Source: JBGSWC01 sp041752635
GTDB taxonomy: Bacteria > Planctomycetota > Planctomycetia > Pirellulales > Lacipirellulaceae
Length of the DNA: 12,638 bases
NCBI GenBank assembly: GCA_041752635.1
Contig: JBGSWC010000020.1
Span: 1 to 12,638 of the forward strand
Direction of reading: 5' to 3'
Shown here: piece by piece, positions 6,887-12,638 of the stretch
Layout: every line of letters starts with the position of its first letter
Position numbering within the stretch: the stretch's first letter is position 1
Program-made: the position numbers and the translations under genes
The notes under the pieces: generated by a model
Databases searched by the model: none
What the model saw: only the letters and a program-made list of their open reading frames with translations
What the model was told of the DNA's origin: nothing

Positions 6887-7891
6887 ATGCCCGAACGTCG
6901 CTTTAGCTTGTCGGTCGAGGGATCGAAGATTCTTGGCATCACCTGTCTGTTGTTGGCGATCAGCGTCTATACGGCGCTGTCCAGCAATCGATTCATCATG
7001 GCGGGCAATCTCGAGAACGTCGCTCATCGCACGGCGCTGTTCGGCATCCTTAGCATCGGTGCCGCCTTTGTGATTATCACCGGCGGCATCGATCTTTCGA
7101 TTGGATCGGTGGTCGGCTTGGTAGGCGTCATGCTGCCTTACTTGCTGACGATACGACATTGGTCGGTACCCGCCGCCCTCGCCGCCGTCGCCGCGATGTC
7201 GTTGGCCATTGGTCTTTTTCATGGCTACATGATTACCAAGGTTCGCTTGCAGCCGTTCGTAGTCACGCTGTGTGGGCTGCTATTGTATCGCGGTCTGGCT
7301 CGTTGGCTCACCAACGACCAGCCACAAGGATTCGGGTTGGACTACAAAAACTTGCGGACTCTGGCGACAGGTCATGTTCCCTTGTTCGATTGGCAGTTCC
7401 GCTTGCCCGCGACGATGCTCATTTTGATCGTCGTGGCGGGAGTCGCCGCAGTGATCCTCAACTACACTGTGTTTGGCCGGTATCTGCTGGCCATCGGCAG
7501 CAACCCCGAAGCGGCCAGGTACAGCGGCATCAACGTCAATCGCGTCACGCTGGCCGCTTACGTTTTGTGTTCGGCATTGGCGGGGTTGGGGGGCGTGCTG
7601 TTTGTGCTCGATGTCAACGCGGCTCCGCCGAGCAATTTTGGAGAATTCTACGAGCTGTACGCCATCGCCGCCGCCGTGCTCGGCGGCTGCTCGCTGCGCG
7701 GTGGCGAAGGAAACATTCTGGGAGTGGTCATCGGCGCGGCCGTGATGGTCGTCCTCCGCAACACCATCAACCTGGTGCATCCGGAGTACCAAAACATCGA
7801 ATTCGCCATCATCGGCGGCGTGATTCTCGCGGGCGTCACCATCGACGCCCTAATCCGGCGAATGCTCGCGTCACGTGAGAAGTCGAGGTGA
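6887..7891 (+). CDS. Sugar ABC importer, inner-membrane permease (RbsC-like)
   Basis: The product is 334 aa, a polytopic membrane protein of the branched-chain-amino-acid/ribose permease superfamily; it would form the import channel as a dimer with the ATPase at 5083-6618. The hydrophobic pattern suggests about 8-10 membrane spans, the first near residues 13-32. Family motifs are clear: FVIITGGIDLSIGSVVGL (about 65-82), the cytoplasmic coupling loop FGRYLLAIGSNPEAARYSGINV, YELYAIAAAVLGGCSLRGGEGNILGVVIGA, and a C-terminal span followed by a basic tail (RRMLASREKSR). The ATG at 6887 gives a normal length; no strong ribosome site is present. It lies 268 nt after the ATPase, an unusual gap for such a pair, explained largely by copy B of the repeat. 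Ligand unknown. Confidence 0.93.
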   Translation: MPERRFSLSVEGSKILGITCLLLAISVYTALSSNRFIMAGNLENVAHRTALFGILSIGAAFVIITGGIDLSIGSVVGLVGVMLPYLLTIRHWSVPAALAAVAAMSLAIGLFHGYMITKVRLQPFVVTLCGLLLYRGLARWLTNDQPQGFGLDYKNLRTLATGHVPLFDWQFRLPATMLILIVVAGVAAVILNYTVFGRYLLAIGSNPEAARYSGINVNRVTLAAYVLCSALAGLGGVLFVLDVNAAPPSNFGEFYELYAIAAAVLGGCSLRGGEGNILGVVIGAAVMVVLRNTINLVHPEYQNIEFAIIGGVILAGVTIDALIRRMLASREKSR

Positions 7892-7932
7892 GGTGTGTCG
7901 CCCCTCGCAAGCGCCGTCGCCGCGGCCCGCTG

Positions 7933-7953
7933 CCCCTGTACCTTCATAAGGGG
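7933..7953 (+). terminator. Weak hairpin downstream of permease
   Basis: CCCCT (7933-7937) pairs with AGGGG (7949-7953) with an 11-nt loop, about 40 nt after the permease stop. There is no T-run. It is the only terminator-like structure seen at the end of the importer unit. Confidence 0.2.
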
Positions 7954-8013
7954 TGGTGCAGGAATTTGGGGCTTGCCAGGATCACGGTTGGTAGCGCGCC
8001 AAGGACCGTCATA

Positions 8014-8050
8014 TGTACACGAAATCACCCATTCACCAAAACGTGTACAC
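8014..8050. promoter_or_regulatory. Paired GTACAC sites, candidate operator
   Basis: TGTACACG (8014-8021) and CGTGTACA (8042-8049) are perfect 8-bp inverted copies. The second is part of GTGTACAC (8043-8050), itself a palindrome. The GTAC centres are 30 bp apart, close to three helical turns, so two dimers could bind the same DNA face. They lie 28 bp upstream of the -35 hexamer of the Fic gene, a usual place for an activator or an upstream repressor site. Confidence 0.45.
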
Positions 8051-8077
8051 AAAACTGGGTTCCGTAAACATATCGCG

Positions 8078-8106
8078 TTGACATGTCGATCACATCGACA
8101 TATGGT
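8078..8106 (+). promoter_or_regulatory. Fic promoter with palindrome between -35 and -10
   Basis: TTGACA (8078-8083, perfect -35) and TATGGT (8101-8106, 4 of 6 for -10) are exactly 17 bp apart. The spacer is almost wholly a perfect inverted repeat, ATGTCGA (8083-8089), TCACA, TCGACAT (8095-8101), in the position of a repressor operator. The expected start of transcription is near 8113, which is the A of the ATG, so the mRNA may be leaderless. The winged helix of the Fic protein itself is a possible ligand for the palindrome. Confidence 0.6.
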
Positions 8107-8112
8107 TGAGCG

Positions 8113-9273
8113 ATGGGGAAAGCCGCAAAACAAGCCGAGAAACACGCCAATTCGTGGGTCGCCAGCGTCCCTTACGACCAACTGCCGCCGCTGCCACCCG
8201 AAGCGGAATTAGAGACGCGGGCTGTGCTCAAGCAGTGCATTACCGCCCGTGCAGCGGTGGCCGAGTTGAAGCGGGCGGCTGAGCTGATACCCAATCAGGC
8301 GATGCTCATCAATACTTTGCCGCTGCTCGAAGCCCAGGCGAGTTCCGAGATTGAAAATATCGTCACCACAACCGACACGCTGTTTCGCTTTCGTCAGACC
8401 AACAGCGGTACCGACGACGAAGCCAACAGTGATGCCGACCCCGCGACCAAAGAGGCGCTGCGATACAGTCGGTCGTTGCTCGAAGGTTTCGGCTCGCTCG
8501 CCGCGTTGCCACTGTCGACGCGGACTGCCGAGCAAGTATGTAGCCGAATCAAAGGCGAGGCGATGTCGGTGCGGCGCGTGCTCGGCACGGCGCTCGCCCG
8601 CGACTCGGGAGAAGTCGTCTATACGCCACCCCAGGGAGAATCGCGGCTACGCGACTTGCTCGCCAACTGGGAAACGTTTCTGCACAACGCGATCGACATC
8701 GACCCGCTCGTCCGCATGGCGGTCGGGCACTATCAGTTCGAGGCCATCCATCCGTTCACCGATGGCAACGGACGAACCGGGCGCGTGCTCAACAGTCTGT
8801 TCTTGATCGAGCAACAATTGCTGACGCTACCGATCATGTACCTGAGTCGCTACATCATTCAGAATCGATCGGAGTACTACCAGTTATTGTTGGCTGTCAC
8901 TCGCGACGATGCGTGGGAGCCGTGGATTCTGTATATGCTAAGGGGAATCGAAGAGACCGCCCTGTGGACGACAAGCAAGATCGAAGCGATCCGAAAACTC
9001 TCGGACCACACAACCGCTTATGTCCGCGACCACGCCACGCCCGCCTACAGCCACGAACTGGTGAACCTGATCTTCGAGCTACCCTATTGCCGCATTCAGA
9101 ACCTTGTCGATGCCAAAATTGCCGAGCGGCAAACGGCGTCGCGCTATCTGCGGCAGCTAGTCGAGATTGGTGTTCTCGCGGATCAAACGGTCGGACGCGA
9201 AAAGCTTTTTCTGCACCCAAAGTTGCTGCAACTTTTGACACGCGACAGCAACGACTTTGTGCTTTACGGTTAA
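8113..9273 (+). CDS. Fic family AMP-transferase with C-terminal winged helix
   Basis: The product is 386 aa. Fic enzymes transfer AMP (rarely other nucleotides) from ATP to Ser, Thr or Tyr of a target protein. The N-terminal Fic_N region carries the class II inhibitory motif S77-x3-E81-N82 (SSEIEN), whose Glu normally blocks ATP binding, so control is built into the chain. The core motif HPFTDGNGRTGR (213-224) is complete, with catalytic His213. TPPQGESRLRDLL (171-183) is the usual beta-flap/target-binding region. Residues about 318-380 look like a winged helix (ELVNLIFELPYCRIQNLVDAKIAERQTASRYLRQLVEIGVL). The layout resembles Shewanella SoFic. The cytoplasmic target is unknown. No small antitoxin ORF adjoins the gene, in agreement with a class II enzyme. 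The ATG follows a TTGACA promoter so closely that a leaderless transcript is likely; no clear Shine-Dalgarno is seen. Confidence 0.93.
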   Translation: MGKAAKQAEKHANSWVASVPYDQLPPLPPEAELETRAVLKQCITARAAVAELKRAAELIPNQAMLINTLPLLEAQASSEIENIVTTTDTLFRFRQTNSGTDDEANSDADPATKEALRYSRSLLEGFGSLAALPLSTRTAEQVCSRIKGEAMSVRRVLGTALARDSGEVVYTPPQGESRLRDLLANWETFLHNAIDIDPLVRMAVGHYQFEAIHPFTDGNGRTGRVLNSLFLIEQQLLTLPIMYLSRYIIQNRSEYYQLLLAVTRDDAWEPWILYMLRGIEETALWTTSKIEAIRKLSDHTTAYVRDHATPAYSHELVNLIFELPYCRIQNLVDAKIAERQTASRYLRQLVEIGVLADQTVGREKLFLHPKLLQLLTRDSNDFVLYG

Positions 9274-9386
9274 AACGATTCGCGCTCACCGTCACCACCA
9301 ATTTGGCACGATCGATCGGCGATAACTCCCTTCACAGCAACAAGTTGCGGCGACTTGTTGAATTCGCTTAGAATGTCTGTCCCCCA

Positions 9387-9608
9387 ATGCACACCAACGG
9401 GTTTCGAGCTGATGGCCGTAAATACACATGCGTTCAGTATCGTGTCAGGCGAGTTTGGGAGAAAATTTTGGGGAAGGTTGAGTGTCCCCGATTCACCGCC
9501 GACATACCCTACATCGCATTTGAGAGTCCCCAGAGTCGAGAAGAATCGGATCTCTATGTCCAAACGCAGATTGAACTCATGCGTGGACCATCCGTCTTGA
9601 AGTCGTAG
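9387..9608 (+). pseudogene. Relic of a Wzz-type chain-length/tyrosine-autokinase gene
   Basis: This 73-codon frame ends with a segment (from about residue 42) reading IPYIAFESPQSREESDLYVQ then TQIELMRGPSVL. That resembles the N-terminal periplasmic part of Wzz domains in polysaccharide-biosynthesis tyrosine autokinases, where a strand with P-x-I-x-F is followed by a YVQTQIELLRSPxVL helix. The match is from memory. The frame stops at 9606-9608, where the family would continue for hundreds of residues, and no transmembrane segment or kinase domain is present. The first 40 codons look random. I read it as a short remnant left by deletion or rearrangement; a small functional gene is less likely. 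Confidence 0.4.
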
Positions 9609-9610
9609 AA

Positions 9611-9621
9611 GGTGTCAGGAA
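9611..9621 (+). repeat. GGTGTCAGGAA repeat end, plus copy
   Basis: The 11-mer GGTGTCAGGAA occurs here and, inverted, at 12162-12172. Such words are, from memory, common in planctomycete and proteobacterial intergenic repeats, often beside IS200-like REP-associated transposases. No transposase is present in the window. Confidence 0.45.
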
Positions 9622-9781
9622 CCAAACGCAGACGGGGACAGCCAATTGACGCCACGCTCGGTGTCGCGCTCAGAGGCCAAAAATCGTAGAAATCGGCCGC
9701 GAGGTACTCTACATTCGGGGGTGCACAAGTTGCCGCTGGTGGCTTAGCCGCGAGTTAGGGCTCGGTAGGAGCGTCGCTTTC

Positions 9782-9802
9782 CCTTACGCAAACCTTACGC
9801 AA
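9782..9802. repeat. Tandem CCTTACGCAA direct repeat
   Basis: Two perfect 10-bp copies (9782-9791 and 9793-9802) are separated by one base, giving an 11-bp period. This is close to one helical turn but no gene starts just downstream. Confidence 0.5.
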
Positions 9803-9943
9803 GATGGTCAAATTTTGTAGGCGAAATTGGCCGCGCGGTGTGGTAGAAAGGGGGAAAGTCAAAATGTGTTCGATCCGCTGCACTGGACAAGCCAGAAAGT
9901 GGCACCCGGCATGGCAGGAGCCTCGCCCGGCAGGAAAGCGGTT

Positions 9944-10046
9944 AGCGGTCAGCATTCAGCCATCAGCTATCAGCCAGAGGTTTCGCTGCGCGAAATGATG
10001 CGTCGACGGAGTCGACGTTCTGGCGGAGCGCTGAAAGCTGACCGCT
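9944..10046. repeat. Intergenic repeat element with outer arms and two inner hairpins
   Basis: Outer arms of 17 bp (9944-9960, AGCGGTCAGCATTCAGC, and 10030-10046, its complement with one mismatch) enclose two perfect hairpins: TTTCGC-TGC-GCGAAA (9981-9995) and CGTCGAC-GGA-GTCGACG (10001-10017). The 103-bp unit has no coding capacity. GGTCAGCNTTCAGC-type repeats of this layout are frequent in bacterial intergenic DNA. Confidence 0.7.
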
Positions 10047-10189
10047 TCGAAAACCCGCAGAAAAGGAGGCGAAAAACGGTTTTGTCCAAAACGTCGCCAA
10101 CTGGTCGGTCAAAACCCAGGTACGAAATTCACTCGCGATGTGCGAAATCGACTGGAAAACAAGGGGTTTTAAGGATTTTCGAGCGAGAC

Positions 10190-10210
10190 AAAAATCGGGG
10201 TTTTGTCCCC
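10190..10210 (-). terminator. Candidate terminator of S41 protease gene
   Basis: On the minus strand, GGGG, a 6-nt loop and CCCC (10210 down to 10197) are followed by GATTTTTG. The stem is only 4 bp but the T-run is correctly placed, about 95 nt beyond the protease stop codon. A stronger 8-bp pair, ATCGTTTT/AAAACGAT (10215-10245), lies just before it. Confidence 0.3.
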
Positions 10211-10304
10211 TCCAATCGTTTTCGCGATTTCGGGGTCAAAACGATCAAAACGAAAGCAGCCGCAGAACGCCCGGCCTTCATCCTTCATCCTTCGTGGCCC
10301 CGTT

Positions 10305-11975
10305 CTACCTCAGCGCCACCTGACCCTTCGCGACATCGATCGCTCGGTCGAGGGCCAAGTCGCGGGCGGCGCTTGTTGACTCGCCGCGGAAGCCGACGAT
10401 TTGCAATCCCTCGGCCGAACCGGTAGCTGCCTGCACAGGGATATCGGGTTGGACACCGACGTTGCTGATGGGCTGGCTGTTGGGACTGTAGAACTTGGCG
10501 GTGGTGAGGCGGACGCCGATGCCGGCGTAGCCGAGGGGGAAGATACCTTGCACAGAACCTTTGCCGAACGACTTTTGGCCGACCAGCGTGCCCCGGCGGT
10601 TGTCGCGAATCGCAGCAGCGAAAATCTCGCTGGCACTCGCGCTGTTTTCGTCGATCAACACGACCAGCGGAACCCGCCAGGTGCCAGCCCGGTGGGCTTG
10701 GTAATCAAAGTCCTCGCCCGCACTCCGGCCACGGGTCGAGACGATGCGGCCTTGGGCGACAAACTTGTCAGCCAGTTCGACACTCGACGTGAGCAGTCCG
10801 CCCGGATTGCCACGCAGATCGATCACGAGACTTCGCATCCCTTTGCTGTGGAGATCCCACAGGGCAGATTCGAGATCGGCACTAGTGCTCTTTTGGAAGA
10901 CGGGAATGCGGATGTAGGCGACGCCATACTCGTTGTCGACAATGCGGGTGTTTTCGAGGCTGGGGACTTCGACGTGCTCGCGGCGAACATCGTAGGTCCG
11001 CGACTGGCCAGCGGTCCCTTCGACCGTGATACGGACAGTGGTGCCTTCTTCGCCGGTGAGCATTCCGTCGGCTTCTTGGGTGGTCATTTGACGGCACATG
11101 CGACCGTCGATGGCCGTGATCTTGTCGCCGGTCAGCAGTCCGGCTCGTTCGGCGGGGCTATTCGCGATGACGTTGACGATTTCAAGCAAGCCATCGTTCG
11201 GCTTGAGCTCGACGCCGAGGCCAACAAAGTTGCCTTCGATCTGCGAGAAGATTTCGCGAAGCTCATCGCCCGAGAGGAACGACGAGTAATGATCGAGCCC
11301 GCCAGCAGCGGTGGCGGTGAATTCGAGCGCGACGGCGGCCGGGTTGAGCCCAACGCGACGCTGGGCCAAGCTACCCGCTTGTTGCGCGAACCGCGTCAAC
11401 TGTTCGCGGTTGGCGACTCTTTCGTTGCGAAGCAAGTTGCGTAACTCGGTGCGAAGGTAAGCGAACTGCCGCTCGTTGAACTGCAAGTTGTTGCGTTGTT
11501 GAAACTTGGTGTCGTAAAGACCGACTTCGAGCGACGCGATGCCCCGCTGGGCGAACTGAGCCCAAACCGGAGTCGAAACGTAGTGTGTGTCGATCTTCAG
11601 CAGCATCTCGGAAAGCAAGTCGAACGCCGCGTTGCTGTCGAGGGTGCCGAGGGCTGCGACGTAACTTCGGTCCTGGTATCGGCTGGCGAGGCTGTAATGG
11701 AGCCGCGAGATTTCGAACCGCTGGGTGAGTTGAGCATCACCAGGGAATTGGCGGAGCGCTTTTTCGTAGTGAGTGAGGGCATCGGCCCAACGCTGTTCGG
11801 ATTCTAGCCTTTGACCGGCAGTCACTGTCTTGGCAATCGCTTCGGCCGAAAATTGCGTCGATTGCTCGGCGACCACGGCGACCGTTTCGGACTGTGCCGC
11901 AGCGATGGATACCGTGAAGAGTGTACCGCAAGCAACAACGCAGGCAGCCAGTGGCGAATAAAAGCGAATTAGCAT
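10305..11975 (-). CDS. Exported S41 family C-terminal processing protease with PDZ domain
   Basis: The product is 556 aa from the ATG at 11973-11975. The enzyme would cleave proteins near their C-termini in the periplasm. This start gives a clear signal peptide (residues 1-28, hydrophobic then SIAAAQ). An upstream in-frame ATG at 12123-12125 would add 50 residues unlike a signal. Residues about 48-80 resemble a TPR helix pair (QRWADALTHYEKALRQFPGD). LDHYSSFLSGDELREIF (227-243) leads into a PDZ domain (about 248-325; GLGVEL, SPAERAGLLTGDKITAIDG). The peptidase core (about 340-515) has DLRGNPGG (386-393), SASASE with the presumed nucleophile Ser447, and FGKGSVQ with general base Lys472. The Ser-Lys spacing of 25 equals that of E. 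coli Prc (452/477). The catalytic set is intact. The N-terminal part before the PDZ is longer than in many CtpA proteins. Substrates are unknown. Confidence 0.94.
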   Translation of the reverse strand: MLIRFYSPLAACVVACGTLFTVSIAAAQSETVAVVAEQSTQFSAEAIAKTVTAGQRLESEQRWADALTHYEKALRQFPGDAQLTQRFEISRLHYSLASRYQDRSYVAALGTLDSNAAFDLLSEMLLKIDTHYVSTPVWAQFAQRGIASLEVGLYDTKFQQRNNLQFNERQFAYLRTELRNLLRNERVANREQLTRFAQQAGSLAQRRVGLNPAAVALEFTATAAGGLDHYSSFLSGDELREIFSQIEGNFVGLGVELKPNDGLLEIVNVIANSPAERAGLLTGDKITAIDGRMCRQMTTQEADGMLTGEEGTTVRITVEGTAGQSRTYDVRREHVEVPSLENTRIVDNEYGVAYIRIPVFQKSTSADLESALWDLHSKGMRSLVIDLRGNPGGLLTSSVELADKFVAQGRIVSTRGRSAGEDFDYQAHRAGTWRVPLVVLIDENSASASEIFAAAIRDNRRGTLVGQKSFGKGSVQGIFPLGYAGIGVRLTTAKFYSPNSQPISNVGVQPDIPVQAATGSAEGLQIVGFRGESTSAARDLALDRAIDVAKGQVALR

Positions 11976-12130
11976 TTGAAGTCGTTCCGTCAGATAGTTG
12001 CAACCGGTCTCGCGTGCTCGTCGTGCCGAGTTTGTTGGTCGATTTTGTCGTTTGAGCGAGTAGCCGTACCACGATGTTACCGCACTGGCGACAGCGACCG
12101 CCATTTTTTGACCACATGGAGGCATAGGCG

Positions 12131-12159
12131 AATATAGATCACGTATGGGGCCGGGTCAA
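12131..12159 (-). promoter_or_regulatory. Sigma70-like promoter of S41 protease gene
   Basis: Read on the minus strand, TTGACC (12159-12154) and TATATT (12136-12131) are exactly 17 bp apart, a near-consensus pair. Transcription would start near 12124, leaving a leader of about 150 nt to the preferred ATG at 11975. The -35 adjoins the inverted GGTGTCAGGAA repeat end, so the repeat may have supplied part of the promoter. Confidence 0.55.
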
Positions 12160-12161
12160 AA

Positions 12162-12172
12162 TTCCTGACACC
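12162..12172 (-). repeat. GGTGTCAGGAA repeat end, minus copy
   Basis: TTCCTGACACC on the plus strand is the exact inverse of 9611-9621. The two copies enclose the repeat cluster and the whole S41 gene (about 2.56 kb). Confidence 0.45.
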
Positions 12173-12385
12173 AGAAAGTTGGCTTTCGTGGCACCGGCGG
12201 AATTAAGACCGTTAAAGCCGGAGCGACACTCGCCGATGGGTTCGGACCAGGCAGGTGGTAACAACTGCGAGCAAACTGGCGACCAGCGCGGTCGGACGCG
12301 AACTAACGACTCTCAAACCAGACAGGCGTCGACTCGGACGACGAAGATCAATGAGACCCGGTGGAAAAGGCGTCCTACCAGTCAA

Positions 12386-12412
12386 AGAGCGGCACATTCC
12401 TTAGGCCGCTCT
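12386..12412. repeat. GC-rich 8-bp hairpin
   Basis: AGAGCGGC (12386-12393) and GCCGCTCT (12405-12412) are perfect complements around an 11-nt loop. With a two-base bulge, TC (12382-12383) can also pair with GA (12413-12414). No T-run follows on either strand and no gene ends here. Confidence 0.5.
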
Positions 12413-12512
12413 GACATGCAGCAGGGAAAGTTTCGATGACTTCCCCTTCCGCAAACTTAGGTACGGGGGCGGCGCGAGAGAGTTCACGCGGAGCAAAAAA
12501 TCGTCGGGAAAG

Positions 12513-12612
12513 ACGTAACGGGCCGTCCCATCTAAGCAGCGGGGTCGAGAACAGGGGAGGGGGGGACTTGCAACTCGACGGTACTCAAAATGGGACGGCC
12601 TCGGTGTTACGT
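12513..12612. repeat. Nested inverted repeat with G-rich loop
   Basis: Three stacked arm pairs are visible: ACGTAAC (12513-12519) with GTTACGT (12606-12612), GGCCGTCCCAT (12521-12531) with ATGGGACGGCC (12590-12600), and GTCGAG (12544-12549) with CTCGAC (12574-12579). All are perfect. The apical loop holds runs of four and seven G. The 100-bp unit could be a transposon-like repeat or a structured RNA; the sequence alone does not decide. Confidence 0.6.
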
Positions 12613-12638
12613 TGGCCTGCCGGTGGGAGGGGGAGGAG

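Larger units (their letters stand above)
9274..10304. other. Gene-poor repeat-rich region (about 1 kb)
   Basis: No intact gene is convincing here. From left to right it holds a probable relic of a Wzz/autokinase gene (9387-9608), a GGTGTCAGGAA repeat end (9611-9621), a tandem CCTTACGCAA pair (9782-9791 and 9793-9802), a three-hairpin repeat (9944-10046), duplicated GGTTTTGTCC (10078-10087, 10199-10208) and GGTCAAAAC (10107-10115, 10234-10242) words, and an inverted ATCGTTTT/AAAACGAT pair (10215-10245). Open frames across it are low-complexity, rich in Arg/Ser, and run through the repeats. Confidence 0.6.
12173..12638. other. Right-edge region without a recognisable gene
   Basis: Open frames of 61-86 codons here have no start signal and unnatural composition (Arg, Thr and Ser rich), so I call no gene. 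The stretch contains a strong hairpin at 12386-12412 and a nested inverted repeat at 12513-12612, and ends in a G-rich tract. It may be the upstream region of a gene beyond the edge or hold a structured RNA. Confidence 0.5.

Noticed and set aside
7895..8212. 105-codon frame starting just after the permease
   Set aside because: It runs through the Fic promoter into the Fic gene in another frame and has no family features.
9944..10046. tRNA-like cloverleaf
   Set aside because: No acceptor CCA, no T-loop GTTCRA motif and wrong arm lengths; a repeat element fits better.
9827..10426. 199-codon frame on the plus strand
   Set aside because: It spans the three-hairpin repeat and then the antisense of the S41 gene; composition is Arg/Ser-rich and unlike a protein.
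10401..11444. 347-codon open frame on the plus strand
   Set aside because: It lies wholly antisense to the S41 protease, whose PDZ and catalytic motifs are intact; the frame is an effect of high GC codon usage.
12179..12439. 86-codon frame beginning with TTG
   Set aside because: No ribosome site, odd composition, and it covers the hairpin at 12386-12412.
1..12638. CRISPR array
   Set aside because: No evenly spaced direct repeats of 24-40 bp occur; the repeats seen are inverted or isolated.

Overview
The window most resembles a planctomycete chromosome, probably the Pirellula/Rhodopirellula branch. This rests on gene content and texture, not on a marker gene. It carries a secreted Cys-type sulfatase, a planctomycete-style periplasmic sugar ABC importer, several exported proteins, few good Shine-Dalgarno sites, and many short intergenic repeats. 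No rRNA, tRNA or CRISPR array is visible.

Layout. Positions 1-1096 (minus) hold the N-terminal 365 codons of a gene that runs off the left edge; it resembles a multicopy family of unknown function with possible mobile-element character. A nested hairpin at 1174-1207 separates it from a divergent sulfatase (1255-2844, plus). A small exported protein of unknown function (2988-3524, minus) converges on the sulfatase. A three-gene importer follows on the plus strand: lipoprotein binding protein (3781-4806), double ATPase (5083-6618) and permease (6887-7891). Both gaps inside this unit contain a ~140-bp element with long inverted A/T-rich arms and a partly shared core, so a small mobile repeat seems to have entered the unit twice. 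A stand-alone Fic AMP-transferase with its own inhibitory motif and a C-terminal winged helix (8113-9273, plus) sits behind a well-formed promoter. That promoter has a palindrome between -35 and -10 and two GTACAC sites 30 bp apart upstream.

Positions 9274-10304 contain no intact gene. They hold a probable relic of a Wzz/tyrosine-autokinase gene and a string of intergenic repeats. An exported S41 (C-terminal-processing) protease with PDZ domain follows (10305-11975, minus), with a sigma70-like promoter at 12131-12159. The last ~470 bases show no convincing gene but contain an 8-bp GC-rich hairpin and, near the right edge, a nested inverted repeat with a G-rich loop.

How the genes fit together. 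The importer genes form one functional unit for uptake of a sugar or sugar-like ligand. A link to the nearby sulfatase, as in scavenging of sulfated glycans, is plausible from proximity only. Fic, S41 protease and the left-edge gene look like independent transcription units. The items most worth following are the left-edge gene with its hairpin, the paired repeat elements in the importer operon, and the Fic control region.
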